Origin: Macrostomum hystrix
Lineage: Eukaryota; Platyhelminthes; Macrostomidae
Length of the DNA stretch: 64,000 nt
Reading direction: 5' to 3'
NCBI GenBank assembly: GCA_950097015.1
Contig: CATNEN010000031.1
Location: 1,054,001 to 1,118,000 of the forward strand
Position 1 is the stretch's first letter; each line of letters opens with the position of its first letter. The position numbers were made by a program, and so were the translations under genes. The notes beneath the pieces are model-generated. The model saw only the letters and a list, made by a program, of their open reading frames with translations, made no database searches and was not told the DNA's origin. Shown piece after piece: positions 24,345 to 36,528 of the stretch.

Positions 24345-24621
24345 GTTTTGTCTCTCGCACGGCTGTGGGCGGACTCCTGGGCACACTGCACACAGACACC
24401 GTACGCAGGTACACAGGTTTGTACACCTGCGCTGACTTTTATATTGTCAGACAATTTAAACTCTCACTGTGCCTTGGGGGTTGGCCCAAAAGGGCGTCAC
24501 TAGCAACAAGGCCCCAAAGCCTTCTCTCCGCGGCTGCGCCCAAGATGAAACTGGCCTCGCCGCGGATTCGAGCTCAAGAACCTTGGTGTGAAATGCTGGC
24601 GTGTTAACCGCTTTTCTATTG
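24345..24621 (-). mobile_element. tRNA-derived SINE (family A), minus-strand copy
   Basis: On the minus strand this copy reads AGCTCGAATCCGCGGCGAGG (box-B-like) then GGGCGCAGCCGCGGAGAGAA, CCCAAGGCACAGTGAG and GTACAAACCTGTGTACCTGC. These match, in order, the segments of the complete family-A SINE at 44178-44548. The box-A region is degraded (AAAAGCGGTTAAC) and the 3' tail is missing after the GTGCCCAGGAGTC segment. Confidence 0.85.
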
Positions 24622-25726
24622 CTATTGCTTTATTAATGAAAAAATCATCTGGACCATTTCGAACGTTAGGGTGTTTTTATTTAAAAGCTTAATAACAGTA
24701 AATTATTACTTGCCTTCATTATATTTAAGCAGAGGCAAAAGCTTTGCTACCAACATCACCTTGACTACGCTTATAGTAAGGAAGCATATCAAAGTGCGTA
24801 GGCTGTGTTGACAGTCAAATCATATTTACAATATATAGCATTACAAATTTATCCTAAAAAGCACACGTTTGTAGAAAAAAGTAATTTCATGATTGTTATC
24901 CGGGAAATATCTAGGAATTTTAGTAATTGGATAAATGTAATTCCAAAAGATTCGAAAGGCTTGCAAACTAAAATAGAGAAAAACATTTAGCACTCTTAGG
25001 ACAGCTTCACTGTCCAGATTTAACCACAGTAAAAACTATAGAGAAATATTTGAGTCGCAACAACATGACTCTAAAAAAACTAAATCGCGAATGACAAAAA
25101 GCAAGCATTTAATCAACTCAAAACTTTTTAATAAGTCAGTTTTTAATGGAATGTGCTAGACAACTGATTAAAAAAAGCTGCAATGCTAAAAACTTCAAAG
25201 CACCAAATCAATTAAAAATTTAGTAAAATAATTATAATATTTTATAAAAAAACGAATGAGTTTTTGAAAGCTAACTTTGAAATGGCAAACAGTTAATTTA
25301 ATTCGATGCGGTGAAGGCACAATATTAGTAAATTATTTATAAAAATTATAAAAAATATACTAAATATATTACTAAAAGAATTGTATAGCTTTATAGTTAA
25401 CGCGTACTCGCATAAGCTTAGTTCGTATATAAGCAAATACAATTTGGGAACATATAGTAGTCATTATATGCACAGGCTAACAGCAAAAACAAATTGACTG
25501 AGTTTTTGTGTAGCGAATCAAGAAAAATTTATGTTTATGGCGAGAGTTACGATACAATATAAAGTAAAAGTCTGCAAAATTCATGTAAAAATAACCTGGC
25601 TAAGCCTAAATCAGACAGGCATGTAACAGTTGGGAACATATTGACAGATTATCGTTGCCGCATAGGCTGGGCATCTAGCAGTTATTAAATAATGGTTCTT
25701 TGGAGTGCGTGTGTTTTTTAAAGAGT
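24622..25726. other. AT-rich non-coding spacer
   Basis: About 1.1 kb, very AT-rich, no supported feature. A 61-codon frame (24805-24990) looks like chance. Confidence 0.45.
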
Positions 25727-25966
25727 GTGTTGTCACCTGTGGGTGAGGATTGGCCATCTAAAAGACTGTCTATGGTGTCACCTGCGGGTGAGGATTGGCC
25801 CTCTAAAAGACTGTCTATGGTGTCACCTGTGGGTGAGGATTGGCCCTCTAAAAGACTGTCTATGGTGTCACCTGTGGGTGAGGATTGGCCCTCTAAAAGA
25901 CTGTCTATGGTGTCACCTGCGGGTGAGGATTGGCCATCTAAAAGATAGTCTATGGTGTCACCTGTA
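25727..25966. repeat. 45-bp minisatellite, 5.3 copies, abutting the SLC6-like stop codon
   Basis: The unit contains GTGTCACCTGTGGGTGAGGA then TTGGCCCTCTAAAAGACTGT, period 45. It ends about 12 bases from the SLC6-like stop codon, so it occupies that gene's 3' UTR or immediate flank. Because 45 is divisible by three, both plus and shifted frames are open. Confidence 0.95.
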
Positions 25967-25978
25967 CGGAGGGCAGCC

Positions 25979-28900
25979 TCACTTAAACGGCCTCAGCTGT
26001 AGCGTGGCGGATGTGAATCCAACTTCTTCACCGCCTCCGCCTCGCCCGATGGTGGAGGCAGCCGGAGTGGCCCCGGAGGCAAGCAAGGCGGAGCGCAATT
26101 TGCTGGGCCCGGCAGCACTCTGAAGATGAAATTCTTGCTCTCTTCTCTGCCTGGCCAGAAGCTGCTCGCCCGGCAGAAAATCTCCGCGTAGTAACCTTTG
26201 GCCAGGATTTTCTGAATCGCCACCGGAGCAGGCGATCATAACAATGAAGCCGACACCGACGCCAATCACAATTGGCGACAGCGCGATGAGCCACCCGAGG
26301 ACGCGAAATCCGAGGCCGATTGGCTGCTGCCGGGTGCCGCTCAGCTCGTAGTGACAGCCCGAGTTGGACGGTTCGACAGTGAAGGCGGTGACTAGATAAT
26401 AGATGTAGCAGGCGGCGGATATTACACAGGCTAGGCCAAGTGCTATGAGGAACAACAGCCTGGCCACCATGACCTGAGACCGGACTCGGAAATAAGCGAT
26501 GAAGAAGCCGATCCCGACACCGGCGACCACCACAACCAGCAGCCGGTCCATGTACTGGTCGTACAGGCGCAGCCACCTAAAAAGTGGGAAATTTTGCTGG
26601 CGTTGAAATGAGCACAAATAATTTCCTCCCAGATACTAGCTATATTTACGGTTCTTGAGCTATATTTACCAGTAGCCGGAGCGCAGAATGCAGGGAAAGC
26701 TTAGCGCCAGCATAGCAACGCAGGCCAATCCGGCAATCAGGCGATAGACTCCATTCCGCCGGTCCTCCATCGATCGATAACGACGTCGCAACCGGTCTGT
26801 GATACTATCGACTGACGCAACCAGCAGCAGGGCTTGAGATAGCAGCAGGCACAGGTAGAGGCCTATATAGTAACAGACTGACACAGCAGGGTGGATGGCG
26901 AACTTCGATAGCACGTGCGGAATCAAAGTGAACGGCAGGGCGTAGCTGTGGGCCACGTGACAGCGCAGGTAGTCCAGATCGTAGGCTGGCGGGTTGAAGG
27001 TTTAATCTGCGTCTGTTCAGATTCTCACACTGGGATTATTGTGTTTATGTTGATTCTCACACTGGGATTATTGTGTTTATATTGATTCTCACACTGGGAT
27101 TATTGTGTTTATATTGATTCTCACACTGGGATTATTGTGTTTATATTGATTCTCACACTGGGATTATTGTGTTTATATTGATTCTCACACTGGGATTAAT
27201 GTGTTTATATTGATTCTCACACTGGGATTATTGTGTTTATATTGATTCTCACACTGGGATTATTGTGTTTATATTGATTCTCACACTGGGATTATTGTGT
27301 TTATATTGATTCTCACACTGGGATTAATGTGTTTATATTGATTCTCACACTGGGATTATTGTGTTTATATTGATTCTCACACTGGGATTATTGTGTTTAT
27401 ATTGATTCTCACACTGGGATTATTGTGTTTATATTGATTCTCACACTGAGATTATTGTTTTTATATTGATCCTCACACTGGGATAATTGTATTTACAGCT
27501 ATTGATCCTCACATTGGGATTATTGTATTTACAGCTATTGATCCTCACACTGGGATAATTGTATTTACAGCTATTGATCCTCACACTGGGAGGATCTGCA
27601 GAATTTATCGTGAGAAACTATAAATTGTATTTTTACCTATTGATCCTCACACTGTCCTACAGTCCTACTTTTAAGTTGCTATAAAAAATCCGATAGTAAA
27701 TATTTTTAGGCTTCACATGTACTGTCAGTCTCTACAAGCGGACTTTAAAGACGATTAGTAAATTACGTAAATAGACCTTACCATAGGCATAGCACACTAC
27801 TGCCAGTAGAGTAGGCAGATTGACAAGCAGGCCAAACAGCACTATAATCGGCAGAAATGTAAGGTGCATAGTCTTCCGTCCGCGCCGCACCCAGGAGCCC
27901 ACAGAGGGCCAGACTCCGTGCCAGAGGTGCAGAGAGGAAGACAGCTGCACGCAGGTAGACAGGAGGCCCCATAGGAGCGGCTGGAACTGGTACTGATCCC
28001 AGGCCATCGTGTTCAGAGGAATCGTGGATGCGAAGCTCCGATAGAAGCGCTCCCAGATCTTCTCGATCCCGGCGGTGTCGCTGGGTCTGTTGGCGACGAT
28101 GACAGCGAATGGCAGCACGGTGAGGACGAACGACAGCGGCGCCAGGCCGTACAGCAGCCAGCCGAAGACGCGCGGACCCCAGAGCACAGTGAGTAGGATG
28201 AACAGCCAGTTGAGCAGATGTGGCACAGTATTCAAACCGTCTAGTTGGAACCAGCGCGGAAACCAATGGCTCAATATGTCCTCCGATGTGTCCATGTTGA
28301 AGCTGAGGTAGAAACCCTCCTCAGCTGTTGGGCCTTGTTGAGTTCTTTGCAATATTCTGCGATGGTTGATGAAATCGGAATTATTTAGATGCTTTGCTTG
28401 AGGTTGGTAATATGGACAGCAGTGCCAAGCAAAGTGACTGCAGTTTAAACTTTACTCACTCTCGACATTCTATCTTTCGATTCCAAACATCGTGACAGCT
28501 GCCCCACATAAAAGTGGCGCCCACACAGTGCCTGCTGTCACACGGATAGACTGAGAAGAAGATGTAGGACAGGCAATGGGTCATTATGCTGGACACATAG
28601 ATAATGCTGAAGATGTTTCTTATTATCATAGCAAGACCGAATCCTGCAAGAGTTCATTTAAGTAGTGTGGTAAAAATTATTATGAAAAAATTGGTAAACA
28701 TGGGTTACAAAAGCATTTCTTAAAGTACTTACCGAAGCTTATTGGAAAGAACTTCTCAAACAATGCTAGAGTGCCTCTTTGATATTGATTTCCAAGTCGA
28801 ATTTGAACATAAAGCAGTGGCCAACCAATTAGCAGAATAAACACTATAATTGCTGTGAGGGCCCAGCCAGATCCGAAATAGAAGCACTCTTGGATTTTAA

Positions 28901-29006
28901 CCATTGTTGTTAGTGACATGGTACAAAACACAGCCAACACTAGCTGGGCAATAGTCCATTTCGGAGATGCATCAACAAACTCATCTGATTCATTGTCCAT
29001 CAACAT
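25979..29006 (-). CDS. Divergent SLC6-like (Na/Cl neurotransmitter-type) transporter, five exons
   Basis: Exons 28733-29006, 28460-28643, 27782-28356, 26670-26985 and 25979-26576 join with GT/AG boundaries and matching phases into 648 residues plus stop, the usual SLC6 length. Helix 2 and its loop read GWPLLYVQIRLGNQYQRGTL, like GxPLxxxExxLGQ of SLC6. Helix 3 is IFSIIYVSSIMTHCLSYIFF, followed by a Cys-rich EL2. PTAEEGFYLSF before helix 4 resembles the SLC6 SPAEEFY motif, and LGWLIALSP resembles helix 12. The helix 1 motif GLGNxWRFPY is absent, replaced by VKIQECFYFGSGW, so sodium and substrate sites are likely altered. A plasma-membrane transporter or transporter-like protein is inferred; substrate unknown. 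An acceptor (CATTTTTTCAG) lies 16 bases before the first ATG. Confidence 0.8.
27005..27600. repeat. 32-bp minisatellite in SLC6-like intron 3
   Basis: The unit contains ATTGATTCTCACACTGGGAT then TATTGTGTTTAT, period 32, with about 14 regular copies followed by degenerate GATCCTCACACTGGGATAAT units. It lies within the 796-nt intron 26986-27781 and begins about 20 bases from the acceptor of exon 4. Confidence 0.95.
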
Positions 29007-31304
29007 CTTTAGTTTAAAGACTCTGAAAAAATGTATGTTTTGAACTTAAAACATTTGATTAGTGGCATGTTTGTTGTGACATAAATATTTTTTTAAAAAA
29101 TATATAAAAGGTATAGCTTTCTTTTCAAATCGCTATGTTTAAAGAAGAAGTTAATAAATTGTACTATAGCTAGCTACCTATTGCAACGATGTGTAAAGTG
29201 GTAAAATTCAAGTGCTTGAATTTATTGTAAGTATCAAAAACTAAAAGACAAAAGTAATTTGTCTTTGCTATTTAAAAAATAAGTAAAATTAAATACTTAT
29301 TTTTTATTGCATAGCTTTCACTGTAGCTATGCAAAATTTAAGAAGATGATGGATAGTAATGCATCAACAAGTTTTGCATAAGAAAACTAGTTAAATTTGT
29401 AAAAAATGGGCCTGGCAATGTGAATGTGATTGTCAGTTTATTTAAATGTGCAATCACACTTAGTCACTAAAAGTTTATCTAAAGTTAGCCAGAATATAAT
29501 TTCGTAAAAGGAGTAACAAGTGCAAAAAATAAAGGCTCGTTTGAAATAACAATAAACCTATTACAATACAGAACTACTTAGCCTAACACTAGTTGCAGCG
29601 CTTAGTCAGCAGGTGTGGTAATGCTGGGCCTCTACCATCTTTAGTCAATGAGAGCAAAAATATGAAGAATTTGTTAAACTATATCTCGATGCTTATAACT
29701 ACATTACATGTAGGTCTAACTGCTTGCGCTTAACAGTAATTTTAAAGGCCATAAAATTATCGACGGTGTTTCCTTGAAAGTGTGGAAATACTTTACTTTT
29801 GAAGTGGTATTAAGTGGCGCATAATAACAAGCTTTATCAATAGAGTAGTGCAATTTAGCTTAAAATACAAAAAGAAATAAATTTATTTATTAAAAAAGCT
29901 CAAGAATATAACATATACTTGTACTTACCTGTCACAAAAGTTTTCTACGAATTATATAAATTTAAATGAAGAACTAAATATATTTCAATTATGTAAGTAA
30001 GTTTTTAACATAAAAGTACGCTCAATAATTTTTTTACTATAAGATTGACCCTAACAGATGATTTAAAGATTATTCACTATGCGACGGAATGAGTGACATC
30101 GTTAAGCCGACTGGATCCACGATTATTATATTGTATTTTAATATTTTCTTGTTTAGTTTTAGTTTCTGGCTCTAAAAAGCTTTAATTTAAAATATATACT
30201 CTTTTGAGCAGTATTTATAGTTGTACTGTCAATTCAAATTAAAATGATTTAGTGCCACAAGCTAGGTGTTTTTGCAATGCCACATTATGTACTATAGACA
30301 GTGATAATAAACAGTTCAGGTAACTTGCTTGCTAATTTAGTATACTATATTAGGCTATATAGTATTTTCTATTTAGCCCTAATCTTTATCAAAGTTTTAA
30401 GATAAAAATAATAGTTAATATAGGATGCTAGAGTGGGAAAAATAAATTCATTTTTAGCAAGGTAAAGGTCTAGACTCTAGCTAGCTACAAATAGGCATTT
30501 TTTTTGAAATGTCGGCAATAATTTGGATGACAAAGATTATGTAAAGTATTGATAAAGTAAAAAAAAACGAAACAAATGTTGAGCTTAAAATTACAAAAGT
30601 TTTACAAGAGCTAAGATGATGAGTATTTGAGATGTCAGTGATTCTAGCAAATCATTTATAAACTTGCATCATGTTGTGTATAATATCAGTTTTTTATAAT
30701 TATTAATCCACTATAACAAATGCCCTGAGGTGATTGCATTTCAAAAGTACAACACTTCATGTCTTTAGGGTCTCACTGAAGCAAAAGAGGCCTTAGTATC
30801 AATTCTAAAGTGCAAAGAGAACTATAGGTTACAAAGGTGAGCACAAACATGCAGAGCCCACTCAGTTTTTGAGGGCAATCATTTTCAATACTATGAGTAC
30901 ATTCAAATAATTACTAAATATTATGTATTTATTAGGTAACATTACAGAGCCAACACTAAACTGCCAAATTGTTTTCTCCCTTTTGGAGAAAAAACTTTTT
31001 TGTTATTTTAGTTTTATTGTAGTTTAACCTGTATCAAAAGGTTGCATTATAAAACCTTGAATAATTTTAATTTGGTTTGTATTTAGTTTAAAAAAGTGCT
31101 GTACTTTTTATGTACTTTAGTTTCTTGTAAGTTTATGGAGTGAATTAAGTTGACTGTAGTGTGCACAGCTAATACCAAAATTTTAAGTAAATAGTACTTT
31201 GCATGTTGTATATTTGCTTTTTTATCCATTTTATATGGATTTTATTTCATTTGCGATTCCTTCCTAACTTCAAATTATTTTCGCCACCATCTCCCTGACT
31301 GCAG
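29007..31304. other. AT-rich intergenic region between divergent SLC6-like and POU6 genes
   Basis: No exon can be supported in about 2.3 kb. The POU6 reading frame begins right after an acceptor at 31303-31304, so upstream POU6 exons or its promoter may lie here; I could not identify them. Confidence 0.45.
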
Positions 31305-31311
31305 CCTCAGC

Positions 31312-33752
31312 ATGTTGGGCACAGCGGCTGCCCTGCTCAAGCCTCCACTGGTCCAGCCGCCTCAGTCGCTGTCAACTATCGGGGTGCCTCCATCGCTGCG
31401 CGGCAACCAGTCGTTTCTGCTTCCCCAGCCAGCTGGCGGGCCCATTGCTGTTATTGATGCGGCGCAGGCTTCGGGCGAGCGGCTCCTGCTGGTGCCAACT
31501 CAGCTCCCTCTGGGTGCCCGAGTGGCTTCTGTGCCAGCCAGCCTGGTTGCCAGGGGCGGTAGCGGCATCCCCGATCAGCGAATCTCGGTTATTGTCATGC
31601 CGACTGGCCACCTGATGCTGGCTGATGCCATGGCTTTGCCGGCTGGCTTATCTGGCGAGGCCGACAGTGCAGCCAACGCGGCTTCGGCGGCAGCCGCAGC
31701 GATGGCCGCAGCCGCGGCTGCAGCGGCCGTGGCGAGTCGAGGTGTCTCCATTCCGACGCCGTCTCCGACAATCAGCCTGCGCTGCGGTGGTCAAACTTCG
31801 CCAACCTCGGCCAATGCCATTTGCCTAGTGAAGTCTGAGGCAGCCGAGGAGCCGGCACTCGAGGAGGATCATTGCGCCGACGGCGACGACGAAGCCGAGA
31901 TGTCGCTAGAAGAGCTTAGCCGCCGGCCCGACCAGCATCGAAGCGTTGTTGACGGCGTAGATTTAAACGAGATCGGTCAATTCGCGCGCGAATTCAAACT
32001 GCGCCGACTGCGCCTCGGCCTGACCCAGACCCAGATTGGCGCCGCCTTGTCGGCTGCCCGCGGTCCGGCTTATAGCCAGAGCGCCATCTCCAGATTCGAG
32101 AAGCTCGACGTTACGCCACGATCGGCCGCCCGCATCAAGCAGGCGCTGCAGACCTGGCTGACCGAGGCCGAGGACTCCGCCATGCTCCAGTCAGCCGACG
32201 AAGAAGGCGGCCACTATCATCAGCCAGATGATGCGGACTACGAAGAGAAGGAAGCCGGGACGACTATCGCCGAATCCGCTGACGCTGCCAGCATCGACGA
32301 TGAGGCAGTCGGGATGTGCGACGTCGTTGAGCCGTCTGGATCCACGGCGCCAGCTGATAATGGCGCGGCCAACAAACGGCCTAGAAAGCGTCGTACTTCT
32401 TTCACACCGGAGGCTCTAGAGGCGTTGAATAGCTACTTCGAGTTAAATAGGCATCCTAGCGGCGCCGAGGTCACCCAGCTGGCCAGAGCGCTGCGCTACA
32501 CTCGAGAAGTGATTCGCGTCTGGTTCTGCAATCGTCGCCAGGCCCTGCGCGCCAACACCGTCAAGCGGCTGCGTCCACCGGTGGCGTCAACTGGCTCCGC
32601 CGCTGCCGCTGCAGCTGTAGCCGCTGCAGCTGCGGCGGCGGCGTCGCTAGCGGCGACTGCATCTTCCGCATCGTCGATGCAGTGCATCGCGGCCCCTGTC
32701 TCGTCGCCTTCGCCGTCAGATTCTCCAGTGAATTTGTCGCAGCAGCCGCATCCGTTGCGGACTCAAGCGCAGTTGACTTCGACAGTGAGTTCTGACTTGT
32801 GCATATGATTCTTCAGGTGAGATTGTAGCCGTGAGATTCATCAGGTGAGATTGTAGCCGTGAGATTCGTCAGGTGAGATTCTTCAGGTGAGATTGTAGCC
32901 GTGAGATTCTTCAGGTGAGATTGTAGCCGTGAGATTCTTCAGGTGAGATTGTAGCCGTGAGATTCTTAAGGTGAGATTGTTGCCGTGAGATTCTTCAGGT
33001 GAGATTGTAGCTGTGAGATTCGTCAGGTGTGATTATAGCTGTGAGATTCGTCAGGGAAGATTATAGCTTGAGATTCATCAGGTGAGATTATAGCCGTGAG
33101 ATTCGTCAGGTGAGATTATAGCTGTGAGATTCGTCAGGTGAGATTCGTCAGGTGAGATTATAGCTATGATATTAATCAGGTGAGATTATAGCTGTGAGAT
33201 TCGTCAGGTGAGATTATAGCTATGATATTAATCAGGTGAGATTATAGCTGTGAGATTCGTCAAGTGAGATTATAGCCGTGAGATTCGTCAGGTGAGATTA
33301 TAGCTATGATAATTATCAGGTGAGATTATAGCTGTGAGATTCGTCAAGTGAGATTATAGCCGTGAGATTCGTCAGGTGAGATTATAGCTGTGAGATTCTT
33401 GAGGTAAGATGGTAGATTTGAGATTATTTAAGTAAAATAGTAGCTGTGAGATTCTTCAGGTGAAATAGTTAATATGAGATTTATAAGGTAATTTATGTAA
33501 ATGAGATTTGAGATATGAGATCTAGTGCTTTTCTAGTGCGAACGAGTGATCTGGAGCTCAGTATACAAAAATTTGTTGGGGTAGAAATATCAGATGTCTC
33601 ATCTATCTACATTCCTGTATCCCAGTGGATCAATTGGAATGCTTAAAGCCTTTCAATTCAATCGCCGCCCGCAGGTTCCCGCATCCTCGTCACCCAAATC
33701 GCCGAATTCGGTGCTGAGCGCGCCCACCTCATCTCCGCAGACGCTGCCTTAG
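31312..33752 (+). CDS. POU6F: POU class 6 homeobox transcription factor
   Basis: Two coding exons, 31312-32784 and 33675-33752, joined in phase 0 (GACA|GTGAGT, CCGCAG|GTTCCC), give 516 residues. The POU-specific domain (about residues 217-287) contains LGLTQTQIGAALSA and GPAYSQSAISRFEKLDVTP, diagnostic of class 6. The homeodomain (about 354-417) contains KRRTSFTPEALEALNSYFE and IRVWFCNRRQALR. The N-terminal region resembles the hydrophobic Pro/Gln-rich part of POU6F proteins and carries an Ala tract (about 120-140); another Ala tract follows the homeodomain. Such proteins bind DNA in the nucleus and act mainly in neural development. The exon starts directly after an acceptor (CTGACTGCAG at 31295-31304), so earlier exons and a more upstream start are possible. 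Without splicing the frame would end at a TGA 24 bases into the intron. Confidence 0.93.
32812..33480 (+). repeat. 28-bp minisatellite of splice-donor-like units in POU6 intron
   Basis: The unit contains GTGAGATTCTTCAGGTGAGA then TTGTAGCC, period about 28. About 20 copies drift from GTGAGATTCTTCAGG to GTGAGATTCGTCAGG and ATGATATTAATCAGG forms. The repeat starts about 28 bases after the real donor (GACA|GTGAGT). Each unit contains AGGTGAGAT, itself a good 5' splice-site match in sense orientation. Confidence 0.92.
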
Positions 33753-34014
33753 AAAGTCGGTGTCCAAGCCGATAAAACACTGCTGAACAGCTTGCTGATA
33801 TATGATACTACTTTTGATTCTAGTAGTATGCTAAATTCAGTTCTAGTGTTACAAAAACGAGCTTATTACTCGTAGCGACTGTCACTGAGCAAATTTTAGC
33901 CGCCTAGTTGTTTTAGGCTAGTTTTCTAAAGCTGCCCCTTTTGCAAGCTTTCTATTTCTGTTTGTGTGGCTAGACTATTGTGCAACACAAACGCGTACCA
34001 AAGAATTCTAAAGT

Positions 34015-34020
34015 AATAAA
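34015..34020 (+). terminator. Candidate poly(A) signal of POU6 gene
   Basis: AATAAA (in AGTAATAAATAACTG) about 260 bases after the POU6 stop codon. Candidate only. Confidence 0.5.
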
Positions 34021-34239
34021 TAACTGTAAGGCAATTATTTTATTCTATAACTTTTACAATGCATGTCCCACTATTCTACTGCTAGTAGCAGTAGCTTCAA
34101 CTGTTTCCGCTTGTTGTTTTGTTTACCGTTAGCTTTTTTATTAGCCTTCTGATCTAAAAATGAATTTTTTGTGTCATTGACACGAGTGAAATAATTGTTC
34201 TAATCACTGTTGATCTGTCTTGCCTAGCCTATACGATCA

Positions 34240-34450
34240 TGTACTAGTTCTCATAACCTGGTGGTCTGAAACTCGAATCTCAGCTCAGGTAACCTATTTG
34301 TGTCCTTGAGCCCCATTACCTTAGTTTAACCAGCTGTAAAATGGATACCAGAATTTACCCGGGCGAGATTGGTCCTCCAGTCCACGAAGTCAACAGCCTC
34401 TCTACAGCCTAGAATTCTAGGTTGTACTACTGGAAAATGTCAGGCCAAAC
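34240..34450 (+). mobile_element. SINE (family B), plus-strand copy
   Basis: A box-B-like ACTCGAATCTC is followed by GTCCTTGAGCCCCATTACC, CCAGCTGTAAAATGGATACC and CTCCAGTCCACGAAG. The same ordered segments (CCTTGAGCAGG, CTGGCTGTAAAATGG, CCCCAGTCCACGGA) occur on the minus strand at 50110-50560, which establishes a repeated element. The TTGAGC...CAGCTGTAAAATGG layout is typical of tRNA-derived SINEs in invertebrates and fish. Box A is not clear, and the boundaries are approximate. Confidence 0.65.
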
Positions 34451-36014
34451 AGGGCTAGAGTAACTTTTAATAAGTTTTGTCTCTATACAGATCGTGACTG
34501 CTGCTTCCCCATGTTGATCACCTTTTTACACAATCTAATTTATAGGTGTGAGGATCACGTTGTCATTTTAGCCGGTCAACAACATAGGAATCTACCTGTT
34601 TCTGCACTTCGACTTTTTTGCGGCCATGACAATTTTATATTTTTGTTTGTTCGTATTAAGAGCACGCAATGACCAAATAGTTATGTTTTGTTTTCGTTAC
34701 TTCTAGCTGTCCGTTTATTGGTTTGGTGTCACATTTTATCAGTTTTATTTCTACAGAAAACATTTTTTGTGTTCACGCCGCTTCGTAAACAAATTTTGGC
34801 GACTGTTTGAGTACATTGAAGTGTTTTTTCACCAGTTTCATCATCATACAATCTTTTTTTTATCGCTTGTCCACGTCTTCTGTACCTGGTCCTGTGGCTT
34901 CTATTTTAACGTGTATTTGATTTAGTTGATCCTTTTTTGTGCGGTCTCTACAGCATGCGGCATTAACTCCTACGTCTAGAATTTGCAGCATTTGCAGCAG
35001 CTTGTTTAGTTTGTTAATCATTGTTTGAGTTGTTTATTTGCAACTTATTTAACAGAGAATAGGCACTGCAGTTCCCAATTACTGACTATTTGTTCTCTCG
35101 TGCCTACCAAGTGACAAATACCCAATAATAAGACCTAGAATCCATGCTATTTGGTTTGGTATCTGTTACAACCGTCTGATCATTTCTGTTGCAATATAAT
35201 AATTCTGCTTTTGATCTATCTATAATAGATACATACTTGTCCAAACCCTGTACAGTTAAGTAGTACATGCTGAGTAATTGTGTGAGTCCACATTAATCAA
35301 TTTCTTTAAAGACAGTACAGAATTAACTCACAAAACAGCAGTTGATATATATTTGTTAATGTGGCCAAATAGATTGGCCTTCTTGCACAGCCAGGATTGA
35401 AGTGTACTACTGACTGTGTTCCAATTTCAATACGACCAATTGGCCACGCCGATTTCAAATCAATGAAAACATTCTAGAATATGCATGAAATAAACAAAAA
35501 ATTTGAGACTACTAATTTCCCTGGAAAGAAAAAGCATTAATTAAAAAGCACTAAATTTGAGAACAGTATTGGCAGCTTTAGCTTTCGTATTTTTCTTTCG
35601 GATTGGGAAATGCAATTTGGAAATTTGCAGTTACAAAGCGCACATTAGTGACATTGAAAAATCAATTATGAGCTAGAAATAATTTCAACAATTTCTGATC
35701 ATCAAACATAGAAACATTTTACTCGCAGACGATGGAAAGCTTGATCCACGGCAATTCGCCATTTGGGTGGAATGAGTTTTTTATACACGCAACACTTAAT
35801 CTTCGATGCTTCACAATAAACCTAATGAGAAAAATCGATCGATAGATGAATGATTAGAAAAGATATCACGGGCCAATTATTGACTGAATAAATATAAATA
35901 GCAAATAAAAACGGAATACTCTACTGATACTGCTATTGGACAGTAGTATTTCTAAATGAGAATTTTTTTGTGAAAAATTGTCCAGAAATGATAATACAGA
36001 TTTGTGGAAACAGT
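34451..36014. other. Intergenic region between convergent POU6 and EEA1
   Basis: AT-rich, no supported exon. It must contain the EEA1 3' UTR (minus strand) at its right end; a poly(A) signal on that strand was not found with confidence. Confidence 0.45.
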
Positions 36015-36528
36015 CTAGGAACTGGCTGATGCGGATGCGGAGGCGGCAGCCCGCATCAGCTGGAGGCTCTCGTGGCAGCGGGCGCAGACTCGCACCGGCA
36101 CCCGATACTGCGGCGGCAGGGGGGCGCTGTGCGAAGAGCAGTCGGCGCAGAACACTTCGCCGCAATTGCGACAGTGATGCTGCGGCGGAGAAGGGGAGGC
36201 CAGAATTACCAAGCGAATTGTGTTTATCGGAATGTCAATGTCAATTGTCTCACCCGTCGAAACGTCAGGCTAAACAGCTTGTCGCATTGGCTGCAATGCT
36301 TAGCCTGATCGTCGCGCACCCAGACCCGGCTCCGCGTGGTCTCCTGAGACACCTGCAGGCGCTGATTGTCGCGGCCGATGTCCAGCAGAGCTGACTGCAG
36401 CTCCTCCAGCTGTCGCCGCTGGCTGGCCAGCTCCCTGTTAAGTCTGTCGCGCTCGTCGCCATCAACAATGAGGCGCTCAGTGAGGCGGCGCTTTTCCTCC
36501 TCCAGGTTGTCAACCTGGCGCTCGCTCT
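36015..36528 (-). other. FYVE zinc finger of EEA1 (two exons)
   Basis: The upstream exon (36254-36528) encodes [18 protein letters not shown], containing the WxxD motif and first Cys pair. The intron (36180-36253, 74 nt) falls inside the basic R(R/K)HHCRxCG motif, which splices as [14 protein letters not shown]. The last exon completes it with CADCSS and [11 protein letters not shown]. All eight zinc ligands and the PI3P-binding basic motif are present. The protein ends 54 codons into the last exon with a short Ala/Ser tail. Confidence 0.95.

Noticed and set aside
24341-24607. 88-codon plus-strand frame
   Set aside because: It lies inside a SINE-A copy on the opposite strand.
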